DNA from: Pantoea sp. Ep11b
GTDB lineage: Bacteria; Pseudomonadota; Gammaproteobacteria; Enterobacterales; Enterobacteriaceae
Direction of reading: 5' to 3'
Length of the DNA: 64,000 bases
Assembly (NCBI RefSeq): GCF_040783975.1
Contig: NZ_CP160631.1
Location: 3,596,001 to 3,660,000, forward strand
Shown: positions 33,918 to 43,709 of the stretch, in pieces
Position numbering within the stretch: the first letter of the stretch is position 1
Layout: each line of letters opens with the position of its first letter
Notes under the pieces: generated by a model
What the model was told of the DNA's origin: nothing
Databases searched by the model: none
What the model saw: only the letters and a program-made list of their open reading frames with translations
Translations under genes and position numbers: made by a program

Positions 33918-33958
33918 AAAAAAAGGGCGGGGTTTCTCTGGAAACCCCGCCCTTTTTA
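33918..33958. terminator. Bidirectional terminator between galP and the waaL-like gene
   Basis: A 14-bp stem AAGGGCGGGGTTTC / GAAACCCCGCCCTT with the loop TCTG, flanked by an A run and a T run, between two convergent stops. Confidence 0.9.
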
Positions 33959-33971
33959 TTGGTTCAGCGCA

Positions 33972-35243
33972 TCAGGATGAGGATGTCATCCGCGCCGCCG
34001 GTAAAGCGCGCGGCAGGCAGCAGAGCGCCAGCGCCATAATAAAAATGGTGGCGGTCTGATTATAGGGCAGCACCGAGTCGGTCAGCCCGCAGATAAACAG
34101 CCCCACAATCGGCAGCGCCACGCCGCGCAGAGGGCATCTCTTCAGCCAGCCCGCCAGCACGGTCAGATAGAGTAACGCCAGCGACAGCGTTCCCAGCCAG
34201 CCCTGCAGCGTCGTAACCTCCAGAAACTCGTTGTGCATGTTGTATTTGACGTTGGTGTAGCCTTCGATATTGAGAGGATAGTGCGCCATGATGAACTTCC
34301 GCGCCTCGGTGGTCCGCGCATCCGGCGTCGCAAAGCCATCATGATGTTCGATGAAGTCCATCGCCCCACCCCAGATCGCCACGCGTGCACCCAGCGAGGT
34401 CGAACTGTTCGAGCCGTAGTTCTCAATATCCTGAACGCCTTCCACCCAGCGATTACCGGTCATCAGCACCAGCACCGCCAGCAGCCCCACCAGCAGCGAG
34501 CCCGTCCGCCAGCTGGCGAACAGCGCCAGCCTGTAGGTCTGTAACAGGAACAGCAGCCCGACGGCGACCAGCGCAATCAGGGTGACGCGGGTGCCGCACA
34601 GATAGAGCAGCGCGAGAGTCACCGCCAGCGCCGTGATATCGGCCACCTTCCAGTACGCGTGCGTCTCAAAGCGGCTCAGCCAGAGCCAGGCGCAGTAGAT
34701 AAACAGAATCATATAGGAGGACATCGAGGCCGCTTCGGTGGTGAGCTTAATGCGGACATTCTCCGTATAGAGATGCTCATGAATCCCGAAGCCCAGCGTG
34801 ATCAGCAGCCCCGCCAGCATCAGCAGCCTGCCGATACGCAGCGTAGTTAACGAAACCCGCTGCCCGTAAATGGCCAGACTGAGCAGGACAAAGGCCCCCA
34901 GCAGCAGACGCTTCGCCCCCAGAAGATAGTTGCCGATATTGGTGATGGCGTCGGTCGAGGGCGCAGTTTCAACGCCTTTAACGTGAATCGCCCAGCACAG
35001 ACGAATCAGCGCGAACAGGATCAGCACCGCAAACAGGAGCAGGTAAAAGCGGTTCTCTTTAAAGTCCATCCGCCTGCGCACCACGCCATAGAGCACGGAG
35101 GCGACAGAGAGATAGGAAACCAGATAGAAGATCTTTTGTGGCAGGCCCGTAACAAACATATTCAGCGACAGCGCCAGGCAGAGCGCAATAACGGAGAAAT
35201 TCACCAGCAACGTCAATCCGTTGCGGCTGGTTTTAATCGTCAT
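33972..35243 (-). CDS. O-antigen ligase-like membrane protein (WaaL/Wzy_C family)
   Basis: Polytopic membrane protein of 423 aa with roughly ten to twelve hydrophobic helices and a long periplasmic loop between about residues 260 and 350. The loop ends in NMHNEFLEVTTLQGWLG, where the His-Asn-x-x-Leu pattern is typical of WaaL ligases and O-antigen polymerases. WaaL joins O-antigen to lipid A-core in the periplasm. It overlaps the upstream glycosyltransferase gene by 11 bp, so the two are coupled, supporting a role in LPS outer core or ligation. A polymerase (Wzy) or other Wzy_C family role cannot be excluded. In E. coli this locus has no such gene. Confidence 0.75.
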   Translation of the reverse strand: MTIKTSRNGLTLLVNFSVIALCLALSLNMFVTGLPQKIFYLVSYLSVASVLYGVVRRRMDFKENRFYLLLFAVLILFALIRLCWAIHVKGVETAPSTDAITNIGNYLLGAKRLLLGAFVLLSLAIYGQRVSLTTLRIGRLLMLAGLLITLGFGIHEHLYTENVRIKLTTEAASMSSYMILFIYCAWLWLSRFETHAYWKVADITALAVTLALLYLCGTRVTLIALVAVGLLFLLQTYRLALFASWRTGSLLVGLLAVLVLMTGNRWVEGVQDIENYGSNSSTSLGARVAIWGGAMDFIEHHDGFATPDARTTEARKFIMAHYPLNIEGYTNVKYNMHNEFLEVTTLQGWLGTLSLALLYLTVLAGWLKRCPLRGVALPIVGLFICGLTDSVLPYNQTATIFIMALALCCLPRALPAARMTSSS

Positions 35244-36339
35244 GTTTAACCTCAGTCAGGCGGTTAAACACACTCAGCAGGTGCTTCATATAATTCTCCT
35301 CATAAAAACCGGCAATGCTCGCTTTAATAACCTGATGCTCAGGGAAGTGAAAATCGTCGTTCATGGCGTTGAGAATCGCGGCCAGCGCCATGCTGTCATT
35401 AGTCGGGTAGAGCTGACCATTGAGACCGTTCTGAATAATCTCCGATGGCCCGCTGACGCAGTCGGATGAGACGCAGTAGACACCGCGCGACATCGCCTCC
35501 AGCAGGATCAGCGGGAAGCCCTCAAAGTTAGAGGTCATGATCAGACAGGAGACCTGTTTAATGTGGCTGCTGACATACGCCCAGGCGTCCTCCTGCCAGC
35601 CATGCCAGGTGATGCGATCCTGGAGGCCGAGCTGCGCCGCGTAGTGCTGACACTGCGCCAGATCCTCACCATCGCCCACCATCTCCAGCGTCCAGGGCAG
35701 GGTGAGCTGATGCAGGGCATCAAAGAGATCTTTCAGCTGTTTCTGGCGCTGGAAGTGAACACGGCCGATGTAGAGAAATTTCAGCGCCTGCGGCCTGCCA
35801 ATCACCACGTCGCTGCGCCTGACAGGGTTATGGATGACGTCGACAGCGGCGGCCGGTACGCCCAGCTCCACCAGCTGCTGTTTAATCTGATGACTGATCG
35901 CAAAATGGTGATCGGCCCGTCGCAGATAGTGCGGACGGTAGCGATCCCGCGGGGGCAGATGCATCCAGCTCGACAGGACGATCTTACGGCCGGAGAGCGC
36001 GATTGCCCGGCGGGCCATTAACGTGGGGATCGTGTTCAGGGTCAGCACATGGTCGGGCCGATAGCGACGGAAAAAGGCGGCCATTCTCAGCGTATGAATC
36101 AGATTCTTTATCTTCTTATTCCGCAGCGTGCAGACGCTCTCGGCTAAAACGGCGTTGGCGGTCCAGGCGCGGGAGTGGCTCTCTTCGCCGCTGTTGATAA
36201 TGAACAGCCCCGCTTCCGTTCCGGCCTGGGCATTCAGAGCGGTGATCAGCTGACAGGTCACATTTTCCATGCCGCCGCGGCCAGCCATCAAATCGGTCAC
36301 CAGCACTATCCGCTGTTTCCTGATGTTCTTATTTTTCAT
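35233..36339 (-). CDS. GT4-family glycosyltransferase, WaaB-like
   Basis: About 368 aa from ATG 36339; ATGs at 36363 and 36378 are possible alternatives since no ribosome binding site is decisive. The N-terminal VLVTDLMAGRGGMENVTCQL is a GT-B fold acceptor loop with GG-ME, and FLYIGRVHFQRQKQLKDLFD begins the donor domain. SNFEGFPLILLEAMSRGV is the E-x7-E motif, followed by SSDCVSGPSEIIQNGLNGQL, which resembles LPS 1,6-galactosyltransferase WaaB. The sugar cannot be deduced. Paired and overlapping with the O-antigen ligase-like gene, it is likely an LPS core transferase acting on the cytoplasmic side. Confidence 0.78.
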   Translation of the reverse strand: MKNKNIRKQRIVLVTDLMAGRGGMENVTCQLITALNAQAGTEAGLFIINSGEESHSRAWTANAVLAESVCTLRNKKIKNLIHTLRMAAFFRRYRPDHVLTLNTIPTLMARRAIALSGRKIVLSSWMHLPPRDRYRPHYLRRADHHFAISHQIKQQLVELGVPAAAVDVIHNPVRRSDVVIGRPQALKFLYIGRVHFQRQKQLKDLFDALHQLTLPWTLEMVGDGEDLAQCQHYAAQLGLQDRITWHGWQEDAWAYVSSHIKQVSCLIMTSNFEGFPLILLEAMSRGVYCVSSDCVSGPSEIIQNGLNGQLYPTNDSMALAAILNAMNDDFHFPEHQVIKASIAGFYEENYMKHLLSVFNRLTEVKHDD

Positions 36340-36589
36340 TGCGTTGTCCGTACACTCTGCCATCCGCTTCTTATCCATCCACTCTGCAGTGAACCCTGTC
36401 GACAGGATATTCTATAAGAGGCCATAACCCTATTTAATCCAGAAATTTCAGCCGGTCGCCAGGTCTCTCAAAGCAGGATCGCGATTACAGATTATCTGGC
36501 GGGAAACTGGCGGCAAAGTATAGCTACTGCGCCGCCGATTTTCGCGGACAACGTTGAGTTCCGACGCGACGGCGACTATTCTGGGCGCC

Positions 36590-37102
36590 ATGAAAACGCC
36601 CCGACTTCCCATCGCTCTGCAGCAGGCCGTGATGCGCTCGCTGCGCCAGTCGCTTGAACGCGCCAATCAGACACTGGAGACCGCCTGGCCCGAACCAAAA
36701 CTGCTTTATCAGCAGCGCGGCACGGCGGCGGGCACCGCCTGGCTCAACGCCTGGGAGATCCGCCTTAATCCGGTGCTGCTGCTGGAAAACCAGCAGGCCT
36801 TCATCGATGAAGTGGTGCCGCATGAGCTGGCGCATCTGCTGGTCTGGAAGCAGTTCGGTCGTGTTGCCCCGCACGGCAAAGAGTGGAAATGGATGATGGA
36901 GCAGGTGCTGGGCGTGCCGGCACGACGTACCCATCAGTTTGAGATCGCCTCCGTGCGCAGCAAGACCTTTGCGTATCGCTGTCAGTGCCAGCAGCATCAG
37001 CTGACCGTGCGCCGCCACAATCGCGTGCTGCGCAAAGAGAGCGAATATCGCTGCGTACACTGCGGCAGCCTGCTTATTGCGGGCGAGTTTATCGCGACCT
37101 GA
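36590..37102 (+). CDS. sprT: SprT family zinc protein
   Basis: SprT-like protein of 170 aa (E. coli 165). The metalloprotease-like motif HELAH has H78, E79 and H82, with further conserved [16 protein letters not shown]-terminal zinc ribbon is present: CQCQQHQ and CVHCG. SprT is related to eukaryotic Spartan, but activity in bacteria is not proven. The start [18 protein letters not shown] matches the family. It begins the conserved sprT-endA-rsmE-gshB run; the ribosome binding site is weak. Confidence 0.93.
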   Translation: MKTPRLPIALQQAVMRSLRQSLERANQTLETAWPEPKLLYQQRGTAAGTAWLNAWEIRLNPVLLLENQQAFIDEVVPHELAHLLVWKQFGRVAPHGKEWKWMMEQVLGVPARRTHQFEIASVRSKTFAYRCQCQQHQLTVRRHNRVLRKESEYRCVHCGSLLIAGEFIAT

Positions 37103-37178
37103 GAAGAATCCCCATTCCGCCCTATTCCACATTCTGTTAACCTGCCGCCCTTTTTCGTACCGAGTAAAAATCCGGAAT

Positions 37179-37883
37179 ATGTCTCGCATAATAAGTCTGG
37201 CGCTGGCGCTGCTGTTTGCGCCCGCCGCTGACGCCCTCAATCTGAATAACTATCACCAGAATAATTTCCAGCAGGCCAAAACCTTTGCCGCGGCGATCAA
37301 CGCCGATGCGCCTGGATCGTTCTACTGTGGCTGTAAAATTACCTGGCAGGGGAAAAAAGGCGTTCCCGATCTCAACAGCTGCGGCTATCAGGTGCGTAAA
37401 AACGCCAATCGCGCTGCGCGTATTGAGTGGGAACATGTGATGCCAGCCTGGGAGTTTGGTCATCAGCGCCAGTGCTGGCAGGCGGGCGGCCGTAAAAACT
37501 GCAGCAAAGATCCCGACTATCGTCGTATCGAAACCGACCTGCATAACCTGCAGCCTGCGGTGGGTGAAGTGAACGGCGACCGGGGCAACTTCGCCTACAG
37601 TCAGTGGAACGGCAGCGAAAAGCAGTATGGCCAGTGCGAGATGAAGATCGACTTTAAACTCAAACAGGCTGAGCCGCCTGCGCGGGCACGCGGCGCGATT
37701 GCCCGCACCTACTTCTACATGCGTGACCAGTATCATCTGCGTATTTCGCGCCAGCAGACGCAGCTGTTTACGGCCTGGGATAAGCTCTATCCGGTCACAA
37801 AATGGGAGTGTGAACGCGACCAGCGCATCGCCAGAGTCCAGGGCAATCACAATCCTTATGTGCAGCAGGCTTGCCAGCGCTAA
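37179..37883 (+). CDS. endA: Endonuclease I, periplasmic
   Basis: Periplasmic double-strand DNA endonuclease of 234 aa (E. coli 235). Signal peptide [19 protein letters not shown] is followed by [18 protein letters not shown]. The catalytic region [13 protein letters not shown] and [18 protein letters not shown] are the beta-beta-alpha metal nuclease core. Eight or so Cys fit disulphide bonds formed in the periplasm. Start was taken at 37179 because it gives the signal peptide; no upstream start does. Confidence 0.95.
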   Translation: MSRIISLALALLFAPAADALNLNNYHQNNFQQAKTFAAAINADAPGSFYCGCKITWQGKKGVPDLNSCGYQVRKNANRAARIEWEHVMPAWEFGHQRQCWQAGGRKNCSKDPDYRRIETDLHNLQPAVGEVNGDRGNFAYSQWNGSEKQYGQCEMKIDFKLKQAEPPARARGAIARTYFYMRDQYHLRISRQQTQLFTAWDKLYPVTKWECERDQRIARVQGNHNPYVQQACQR

Positions 37884-37954
37884 AATCCCTGCCCTACACT
37901 AGCTTTTTTTCCCCATGACGCCGCCGCCGTGCGGCGTCCGGTTTCAGGAAACTT

Positions 37955-38686
37955 ATGCGCATACCTCGCATCTATCACCCCGAGCCCCTCAGCATCGGCA
38001 GTGAAATTACCCTGGATGAAGATGCATCCAATCATGTCGGCCGGGTGCTGCGGATGACGGCCGGTCAGCGTCTGGAACTCTTTGATGGCACTAATCTGAC
38101 TTTTGCAGCAGAGATCACGCATGTTGATAAAAAGCGTGTAAAAGTATCGGTCACAGAGAGCCAGCCGGACGATCGCGAGTCACCCCTGCACCTGCATTTA
38201 GGTCAGGTGATGTCGCGCGGTGAAAAAATGGAATTCACTATCCAGAAATCGATCGAACTGGGCGTGAATGTCATTACACCCTTGTTTTCCGAGCGCTGTG
38301 GCGTAAAGCTTGATGCTGAGCGTCTGGCAAAGAAGATCCAGCAGTGGCAGAAAATTACGATTGCCGCCTGTGAGCAGTGTGGCCGCAATCGCGTGCCGCT
38401 GATTCGTGACGCGATGACGCTGGAGGCCTGGTGTGCGGAGGCGGACAGCGGTCTGAAGCTCAACCTGCATCCCCGCGCCAGCCACAGCATCAATACGCTG
38501 CCGCAGCCTGTCGGACGGGTGCGGCTGCTGATTGGCCCTGAAGGCGGGCTGTCTGCGGATGAGATTGCGATGACAGCAGAGCACGGTTTTACTGACATTC
38601 TGCTTGGCCCACGGGTACTGCGAACCGAAACCACCGCGCTGACGGCTATTACGGCACTTCAGGTGAGGTTTGGCGACCTGGGTTAA
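37955..38686 (+). CDS. rsmE: 16S rRNA (uracil1498-N3)-methyltransferase
   Basis: SPOUT-class methyltransferase modifying U1498 in 16S rRNA, 243 aa as in E. coli. N-terminal PUA-like domain begins [12 protein letters not shown]; the SAM-binding trefoil knot is at the C-terminus with [15 protein letters not shown] and [16 protein letters not shown]. Conserved position between endA and gshB. Confidence 0.96.
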   Translation: MRIPRIYHPEPLSIGSEITLDEDASNHVGRVLRMTAGQRLELFDGTNLTFAAEITHVDKKRVKVSVTESQPDDRESPLHLHLGQVMSRGEKMEFTIQKSIELGVNVITPLFSERCGVKLDAERLAKKIQQWQKITIAACEQCGRNRVPLIRDAMTLEAWCAEADSGLKLNLHPRASHSINTLPQPVGRVRLLIGPEGGLSADEIAMTAEHGFTDILLGPRVLRTETTALTAITALQVRFGDLG

Positions 38687-38792
38687 GCGATACTTTCAGC
38701 GGTGAGAGCGCAGGCATAATGTCCTGACCCATCGGCCCACTGCAGACCGAACCAGACGAGGCGGCAGACGCCGCCTCACCGAGGAGATAATA

Positions 38793-39737
38793 ATGATTAA
38801 ACTTGGCATCGTGATGGACCCGATTTCGTCCATCAATATTAAAAAAGACACCAGCTTCGCCATGCTGCTGGAAGCACAGCGCCGTGGTTACGAAATTCAC
38901 TACATGGAGATGCAGGATCTCTCCCTGCGCGGTGGCGTGGCCTCTGCCCGTACCCGCCTGCTGAGCGTCGAGCAGAACCCTGACAACTGGTATCAGTTTG
39001 GCAGTGAGCAGGTGATCCCGCTGGCCGATCTGAACGTAGTGCTGATGCGTAAAGATCCCCCTTTCGACACCGAGTTTATCTATGCGACTTATATTCTGGA
39101 GCGCGCAGAAGAGCTGGGTACGCTGATCGTCAACAAACCGCAGAGCCTGCGTGACTGCAACGAAAAGCTTTACACCGCCTGGTTTGCCGAATTCACGCCA
39201 GATACGCTGGTCACCCGCAGCAAGGCGCAGCTGCGCGACTTCTGGCAGGAGCATGGTGACATCATCATGAAGCCGCTGGATGGCATGGGCGGCGCCTCTA
39301 TCTTCCGCGTGAAGCAGGATGATCCGAACTTTGGCGTCATTACCGAAACCCTGACCGAACATGGCAGCCGCTTCTGCATGGCGCAGAACTACATTCCGGC
39401 GATCAAAGAGGGTGACAAACGCGTGCTGGTCGTGGACGGCGAGCCGGTGCCTTACTGCCTGGCGCGTATCCCGCAGGGCGGCGAGACCCGGGGCAACCTG
39501 GCGGCCGGTGGACGCGGTGAAGCGCGCCCGCTCAGCGAAAGCGACTGGGAGATTGCACGTCGTGTCGGTCCGACGCTGAAAGCAAAAGGGCTGATTTTTG
39601 TCGGTCTGGACATCATCGGTGATAAACTAACTGAAGTTAACGTAACCAGCCCGACCTGCGTACGTGAAATTGAGGCTGCGTTCCCGATCTCCATCACCGG
39701 CATGTTGATGGATGCCATTGAGAAACGCCTGGGCTGA
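38793..39737 (+). CDS. gshB: Glutathione synthetase
   Basis: ATP-grasp ligase joining glycine to gamma-glutamylcysteine, 314 aa (E. coli 316). N-terminus [23 protein letters not shown]-grasp features [18 protein letters not shown], and the C-terminal metal-binding [26 protein letters not shown]-like site (CGAGGAGAT) lies before the ATG. About 106 bp follows rsmE; it is followed by yqgE. Confidence 0.97.
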   Translation: MIKLGIVMDPISSINIKKDTSFAMLLEAQRRGYEIHYMEMQDLSLRGGVASARTRLLSVEQNPDNWYQFGSEQVIPLADLNVVLMRKDPPFDTEFIYATYILERAEELGTLIVNKPQSLRDCNEKLYTAWFAEFTPDTLVTRSKAQLRDFWQEHGDIIMKPLDGMGGASIFRVKQDDPNFGVITETLTEHGSRFCMAQNYIPAIKEGDKRVLVVDGEPVPYCLARIPQGGETRGNLAAGGRGEARPLSESDWEIARRVGPTLKAKGLIFVGLDIIGDKLTEVNVTSPTCVREIEAAFPISITGMLMDAIEKRLG

Positions 39738-39823
39738 GCAAGACGCCGGGGCGTAGCTCCGTGATCAACCCAATACCGGTGCGGCCGTCGCGTGCCGGTT
39801 ATTTTTTGGTACATCGTGTGAGA

Positions 39824-40387
39824 ATGAATTTACAACATCACTTTTTGATTGCCATGCCTTCATTGCAGGATCCTTTCTTCAAACGTTCCGTAGTCTATCT
39901 CTGCGAACATAATGAAGAGGGTGCAATGGGACTGATCATCAATAAACCCATGGAAAACCTGACGGTTGAAGGCATTCTGAAAAAGCTGAAAATCTCCGCT
40001 GAGGATCGCGACCCGGCGATCCGGCTGGACAAACCGGTCTTTACCGGCGGTCCGCTGGCGGAAGATCGCGGTTTTATTCTGCATTCAGCGCAACGCACAT
40101 TTACCTCCAGCATTCGTGTCTCCGATAACACGGTCATCACCACGTCCCGCGATGTGCTGGAGTCGATAGGCACCCCTTCTCAGCCTGCTAACGTGCTGGT
40201 GGCGCTGGGCTACTGTGCCTGGGAGAAAGATCAGCTGGAGAATGAGTTGATGGAAAACGCCTGGCTGACCACACCCGCTAACAGCAACATCCTGTTCCAG
40301 ACGCCGGTGTCAGAGCGCTGGCGCGAAGCGGCGCGCAGTATTGGCGTCGATATTCACAATATGGCCAGCGACGCCGGACACGCCTGA
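39824..40387 (+). CDS. yqgE: UPF0301/AlgH family protein YqgE
   Basis: Protein of 187 aa, the same as E. coli YqgE. Family motifs are [53 protein letters not shown] and [18 protein letters not shown]. Function unknown. The stop overlaps the start of yqgF by one base (TGATG), indicating coupling. The ATG at 39824 was chosen by family alignment; the frame is open upstream to 39761. Confidence 0.94.
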   Translation: MNLQHHFLIAMPSLQDPFFKRSVVYLCEHNEEGAMGLIINKPMENLTVEGILKKLKISAEDRDPAIRLDKPVFTGGPLAEDRGFILHSAQRTFTSSIRVSDNTVITTSRDVLESIGTPSQPANVLVALGYCAWEKDQLENELMENAWLTTPANSNILFQTPVSERWREAARSIGVDIHNMASDAGHA

Positions 40388-40806
40388 TGTCAACGCAGAC
40401 TCTGTTAGGTTTCGATTTCGGCACTAAAAGTATTGGTGTCGCCGTGGGTCAGCAACTCACCGGCAGCGCCCGCCCGCTGGCGGCGCTGAAAGCGCAGGAT
40501 GGCACCCCCGACTGGCTGCTGATCGAAAAACTGCTGAAAGAGTGGCAGCCCGACTTCGTGGTAGTGGGACTGCCGCTGAATATGGATGGCACCGAGCAGC
40601 CGCTGACGGCCCGCGCCCGTAAATTTGCCAATCGCCTGCATGGCCGCTTTGGCATACGGGTTGAGCTGCAGGATGAACGCCTCAGCACGGTAGAAGCGCG
40701 GGCCGGGCTGTTCGAGCGCGGCGGCTATCGTGCGCTCAACAAAGGGTCGGTCGATTCACAGTCTGCCGCCATCATTTTGCAGGACTGGTTCGAAAACCAT
40801 TACTGA
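40387..40806 (+). CDS. yqgF: Pre-16S rRNA nuclease YqgF (RuvX)
   Basis: RNase H-fold nuclease finishing the 5' end of 16S rRNA, 139 aa (E. coli 138). The first catalytic Asp is D10 in [29 protein letters not shown] and [11 protein letters not shown] carry the remaining conserved residues, and [13 protein letters not shown] is the C-terminal block. Coupled to yqgE; converges with yggR across 6 bp. Confidence 0.95.
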   Translation: MSTQTLLGFDFGTKSIGVAVGQQLTGSARPLAALKAQDGTPDWLLIEKLLKEWQPDFVVVGLPLNMDGTEQPLTARARKFANRLHGRFGIRVELQDERLSTVEARAGLFERGGYRALNKGSVDSQSAAIILQDWFENHY

Positions 40807-40812
40807 TGCCCG

Positions 40813-41805
40813 CTAAATAAGACCGGCGGCCTGCCGCGCCAGACGGCTCTGCTCAAACGTCTGCATACCGGCCTGCGCGCCGGTCTGCAACAGCGCGGGG
40901 ATCTGGTGCATCTTCCCCTCGCGGATCAGATTGGTGATGCCGGGCGTGGCGATCAGTATCTCAAACAGTCCAATGCGCCCGCCCGCCGCTGACGGCACCA
41001 GACGCTGCGCGATCACCGCCTTCAGGCTGCCCGCCAGCTGGCTCCGCACCAGCGGCTTCTCCTCCGCCGGAAAGACATCCACCAGCCGATCCACCGCCTG
41101 CGCCGCCCCCCGGGTATGCAGCGTTGCCAGCACCAGATGGCCGGTTTCCGCCGCCGTCAGCGCCTGACGAATGGTGTCGCTGTCGCGAAGCTCACCCAGC
41201 AGGATAACGTCCGGGTCTTCACGCAGTGCCGCCCTGATGCCCAGCGCGAACGACGCGCAGTGCAGACCGATCTCCCGCTGCTGAATCAGCGACTGCCGGC
41301 TCTGATGGATAAACTCAATCGGATCTTCCAGCGTGATGATATGACACGCCGGCTGGCGGTTCAGCGCATCCACCAGCGCCGCCAGCGTGGTGGATTTGCC
41401 GCTGCCCGTCGCACCGGTCACCAGAATCAGCCCATCCTGCTGCGCCAGCAGTGGGGGTACGCTGGCGGGCAGTTGCAGTTCTGCCAGTGTCGGGCATGTC
41501 GTGGCGATAATCCGCAGCGCCAGCGACAGACCCTCGCGCTGCCTGAAGAGATTTGCACGCAGCCGTGAGCCGTCCGCCATACTCAGGGCAAAATCGATCT
41601 GGCCCGCCTGCGCCAGCTGCTGGCGCTGTGAGTCACTGAGCCACTGTGCCATAAACTGCGCGATGCCCTCCGTGGTGATGCGGGGCTGCTGCGGCATCGT
41701 CTCCAGCCTTCCCTGCCGCCGCCAGCAGGGCAAATGTCCGCTGCAAAGGTGCAGATCGGCGGCATTATGCTTTACACTAAGCGCCACCATTTCATCCAGA
41801 TCCAT
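40813..41805 (-). CDS. yggR: PilT-like ATPase YggR
   Basis: Secretion/twitching ATPase of the PilT family, 330 aa (E. coli 326). Walker A GATGSGKST starts at residue 131; Walker B-like LREDPDVILLGELRDSDTI and the His-box ETGHLVLATLHTRGAAQ follow. No type IV pilus genes lie next to it here; its role outside pilus clusters in enterobacteria is unknown. Divergent from yggS with only 14 bp between starts, so their promoters overlap the opposite coding regions. Confidence 0.92.
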   Translation of the reverse strand: MDLDEMVALSVKHNAADLHLCSGHLPCWRRQGRLETMPQQPRITTEGIAQFMAQWLSDSQRQQLAQAGQIDFALSMADGSRLRANLFRQREGLSLALRIIATTCPTLAELQLPASVPPLLAQQDGLILVTGATGSGKSTTLAALVDALNRQPACHIITLEDPIEFIHQSRQSLIQQREIGLHCASFALGIRAALREDPDVILLGELRDSDTIRQALTAAETGHLVLATLHTRGAAQAVDRLVDVFPAEEKPLVRSQLAGSLKAVIAQRLVPSAAGGRIGLFEILIATPGITNLIREGKMHQIPALLQTGAQAGMQTFEQSRLARQAAGLI

Positions 41806-41819
41806 GATTTCTCCTGACT

Positions 41820-42527
41820 ATGACCTCAATCCAGCAGAACCTACAGCAAGTGCGGCAGAGAATCGCCGCCGCTGCCGCGCGTTGCGGCCGCGCACCAGAA
41901 GAAATTACCCTGCTTGCAGTCAGCAAAACCAAACCTGCGAGCGCGATCGAAGAGGCGTTTGCCGCTGGCCAGATAGCCTTCGGCGAAAATTACGTTCAGG
42001 AGGGGGTTGAAAAGGTTCAGGCGCTGGCCGCACATCCTGAGCTGGCGTGGCACTTCATTGGCCCGCTGCAGTCCAACAAAAGTCGTCTGGTGGCGGAAAA
42101 CTTTGCCTGGTGTCATACGATCGACCGTCAGCGCATCGCGCAGCGGCTCAACGATCAGCGGCCTGCAACGCTGCCTCCCCTGAATGTGTTAATTCAGGTA
42201 AATATCAGTGACGAGAACAGCAAATCTGGCATCATGCTGGAGGCCGTTTCCGGGCTGGCAGAGCAGATCGCAGCCCTGCCACACCTGCGACTGCGCGGGC
42301 TGATGGCGATTCCGGCCGCGGAGAGTGATTACGCACAGCAGCTGGCGGTATGCCAGCAGATGGCGGAGGCCTTCCGGCAGTTGCAGCAGCACTATCCAGG
42401 CGTTGATACGCTCTCGCTGGGAATGAGCGATGACATGGAGGCGGCAATCGCCGCAGGCAGTACAATGGTGCGTATCGGCACCGCCATTTTTGGCGCACGA
42501 GACTATGCGCACAACTCACAAAAATAA
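41820..42527 (+). CDS. yggS: PLP homeostasis protein YggS
   Basis: Single-domain alanine-racemase-fold protein binding PLP, 235 aa (E. coli 234). PLP lysine is K36 in LLAVSKTKPA; AFGENYVQEGVEKV, WHFIGPLQSNKSR and LSLGMSDDMEAAI are the conserved blocks. It regulates vitamin B6 and amino/keto acid pools without a known catalytic reaction. First gene of yggS-yggT-rdgB-hemW. Confidence 0.95.
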   Translation: MTSIQQNLQQVRQRIAAAAARCGRAPEEITLLAVSKTKPASAIEEAFAAGQIAFGENYVQEGVEKVQALAAHPELAWHFIGPLQSNKSRLVAENFAWCHTIDRQRIAQRLNDQRPATLPPLNVLIQVNISDENSKSGIMLEAVSGLAEQIAALPHLRLRGLMAIPAAESDYAQQLAVCQQMAEAFRQLQQHYPGVDTLSLGMSDDMEAAIAAGSTMVRIGTAIFGARDYAHNSQK

Positions 42528-42539
42528 CAGAGGAACTTC

Positions 42540-43094
42540 ATGTTAACACTGACGTTTTTAGTAAAAACGCTAATCGATCTCTACGTGATGGTGCTGCTGC
42601 TGCGCATCTGGATGCAGTGGTCGCGCTGCGATTTTTATAATCCCGTGGCGCAGTTTGTCGTGAAAGTAACGCAGCCGGTTGTGAAGCCGCTGCGCCGCAT
42701 CATTCCGGCGCTGGGGCCAATCGATACCGCCTCGCTGCTGCTGGCCTTTGTGCTGACCACCCTGAAATACCCGATTCTGCTGCTGATTCAGGTCGGCGTG
42801 TTCTCGGTCGATCCGACCAATCTGCTGGTCGGTCTGCTGTCGCTGCTGAAATCCGCCGGTTATCTGGTCTTCTGGGTCATCATTGTCCGCTCGCTGATGA
42901 GCTGGATCAGTCAGGGCCGTGGCCCCGTTGATTACCTGCTGGTGCAGTTAACCGAGCCGCTGATGGCCCCTGTTCGCCGCATTCTGCCTGCGATGGGCGG
43001 CATCGATTTCTCGGCGATGATCGTCATCCTGGTGCTGTATGCCCTGAACTTTCTCGGCATGGACCTGTTCCCGGGTCTCTGGTATCTGCTGTAA
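42540..43094 (+). CDS. yggT: YggT family membrane protein
   Basis: Integral membrane protein of 184 aa (E. coli 188) with two YGGT repeats: each has a helix, then PVVKPLRRIIPALGPID in the first and PLMAPVRRILPAMGGIDFS in the second. Function unclear; a role in osmotic stress has been proposed in E. coli. GAGGAAC precedes the ATG. In E. coli yggU follows; here rdgB follows directly. Confidence 0.93.
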   Translation: MLTLTFLVKTLIDLYVMVLLLRIWMQWSRCDFYNPVAQFVVKVTQPVVKPLRRIIPALGPIDTASLLLAFVLTTLKYPILLLIQVGVFSVDPTNLLVGLLSLLKSAGYLVFWVIIVRSLMSWISQGRGPVDYLLVQLTEPLMAPVRRILPAMGGIDFSAMIVILVLYALNFLGMDLFPGLWYLL

Positions 43095-43115
43095 ATGAAT
43101 CAAACTGGAACCGTT

Positions 43116-43709
43116 ATGCAAAAAGTTGTCCTCGCCACCGGCAATCCCGGCAAGGTACGTGAACTGGCGGAGTTACTCTCCGCTTTTGGTCTGGATATCG
43201 TCGCACAGAGTGACCTCGGGGTTGAGTCGGCGGAAGAGACCGGCCTGACCTTTATTGAGAATGCGATTCTCAAGGCGCGTCACGCGGCGCAGATCACCGG
43301 CTTACCGGCAATTGCCGATGATTCCGGCCTGGCCGTAGATGCGCTGGGCGGCGCGCCTGGCATCTATTCGGCGCGCTATGCCGGCGAGAATGCCAGCGAT
43401 CAGCAGAATCTGGAGAAGCTGCTGCAGGCGCTGGAAAACGTGCCGGACGGTCAGCGTCAGGCGCAGTTTCACTGCGTGCTGGTCTATCTGCGCCATGCGG
43501 CAGATCCGACGCCGCTGGTGTTCCACGGCAGCTGGGCAGGTGAGATCACCCGCTCTGCCGCTGGCAACGGTGGCTTTGGTTACGACCCGATTTTCGCTGT
43601 TCCGGCGCTGGGTAAAACTGCTGCCGAGCTGAGCAAAGCGGAAAAAGGTGCCGTGTCTCACCGGGGTAAAGCATTGACGCTGTTGCTGGAAGCGATGCGT
43701 AATGCCTAA
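43116..43709 (+). CDS. rdgB: dITP/XTP pyrophosphatase RdgB
   Basis: House-cleaning nucleotidase that hydrolyses dITP, XTP and dHAPTP, 197 aa as in E. coli. N-terminal [20 protein letters not shown], central [15 protein letters not shown] and [20 protein letters not shown], and C-terminal GFGYDPIF and SHRGKAL are diagnostic. Starting at 43116 gives the family N-terminus and has GGAA upstream; the ATG at 43095, right after the yggT stop, is less likely. It overlaps hemW by 8 bp. Confidence 0.96.
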   Translation: MQKVVLATGNPGKVRELAELLSAFGLDIVAQSDLGVESAEETGLTFIENAILKARHAAQITGLPAIADDSGLAVDALGGAPGIYSARYAGENASDQQNLEKLLQALENVPDGQRQAQFHCVLVYLRHAADPTPLVFHGSWAGEITRSAAGNGGFGYDPIFAVPALGKTAAELSKAEKGAVSHRGKALTLLLEAMRNA

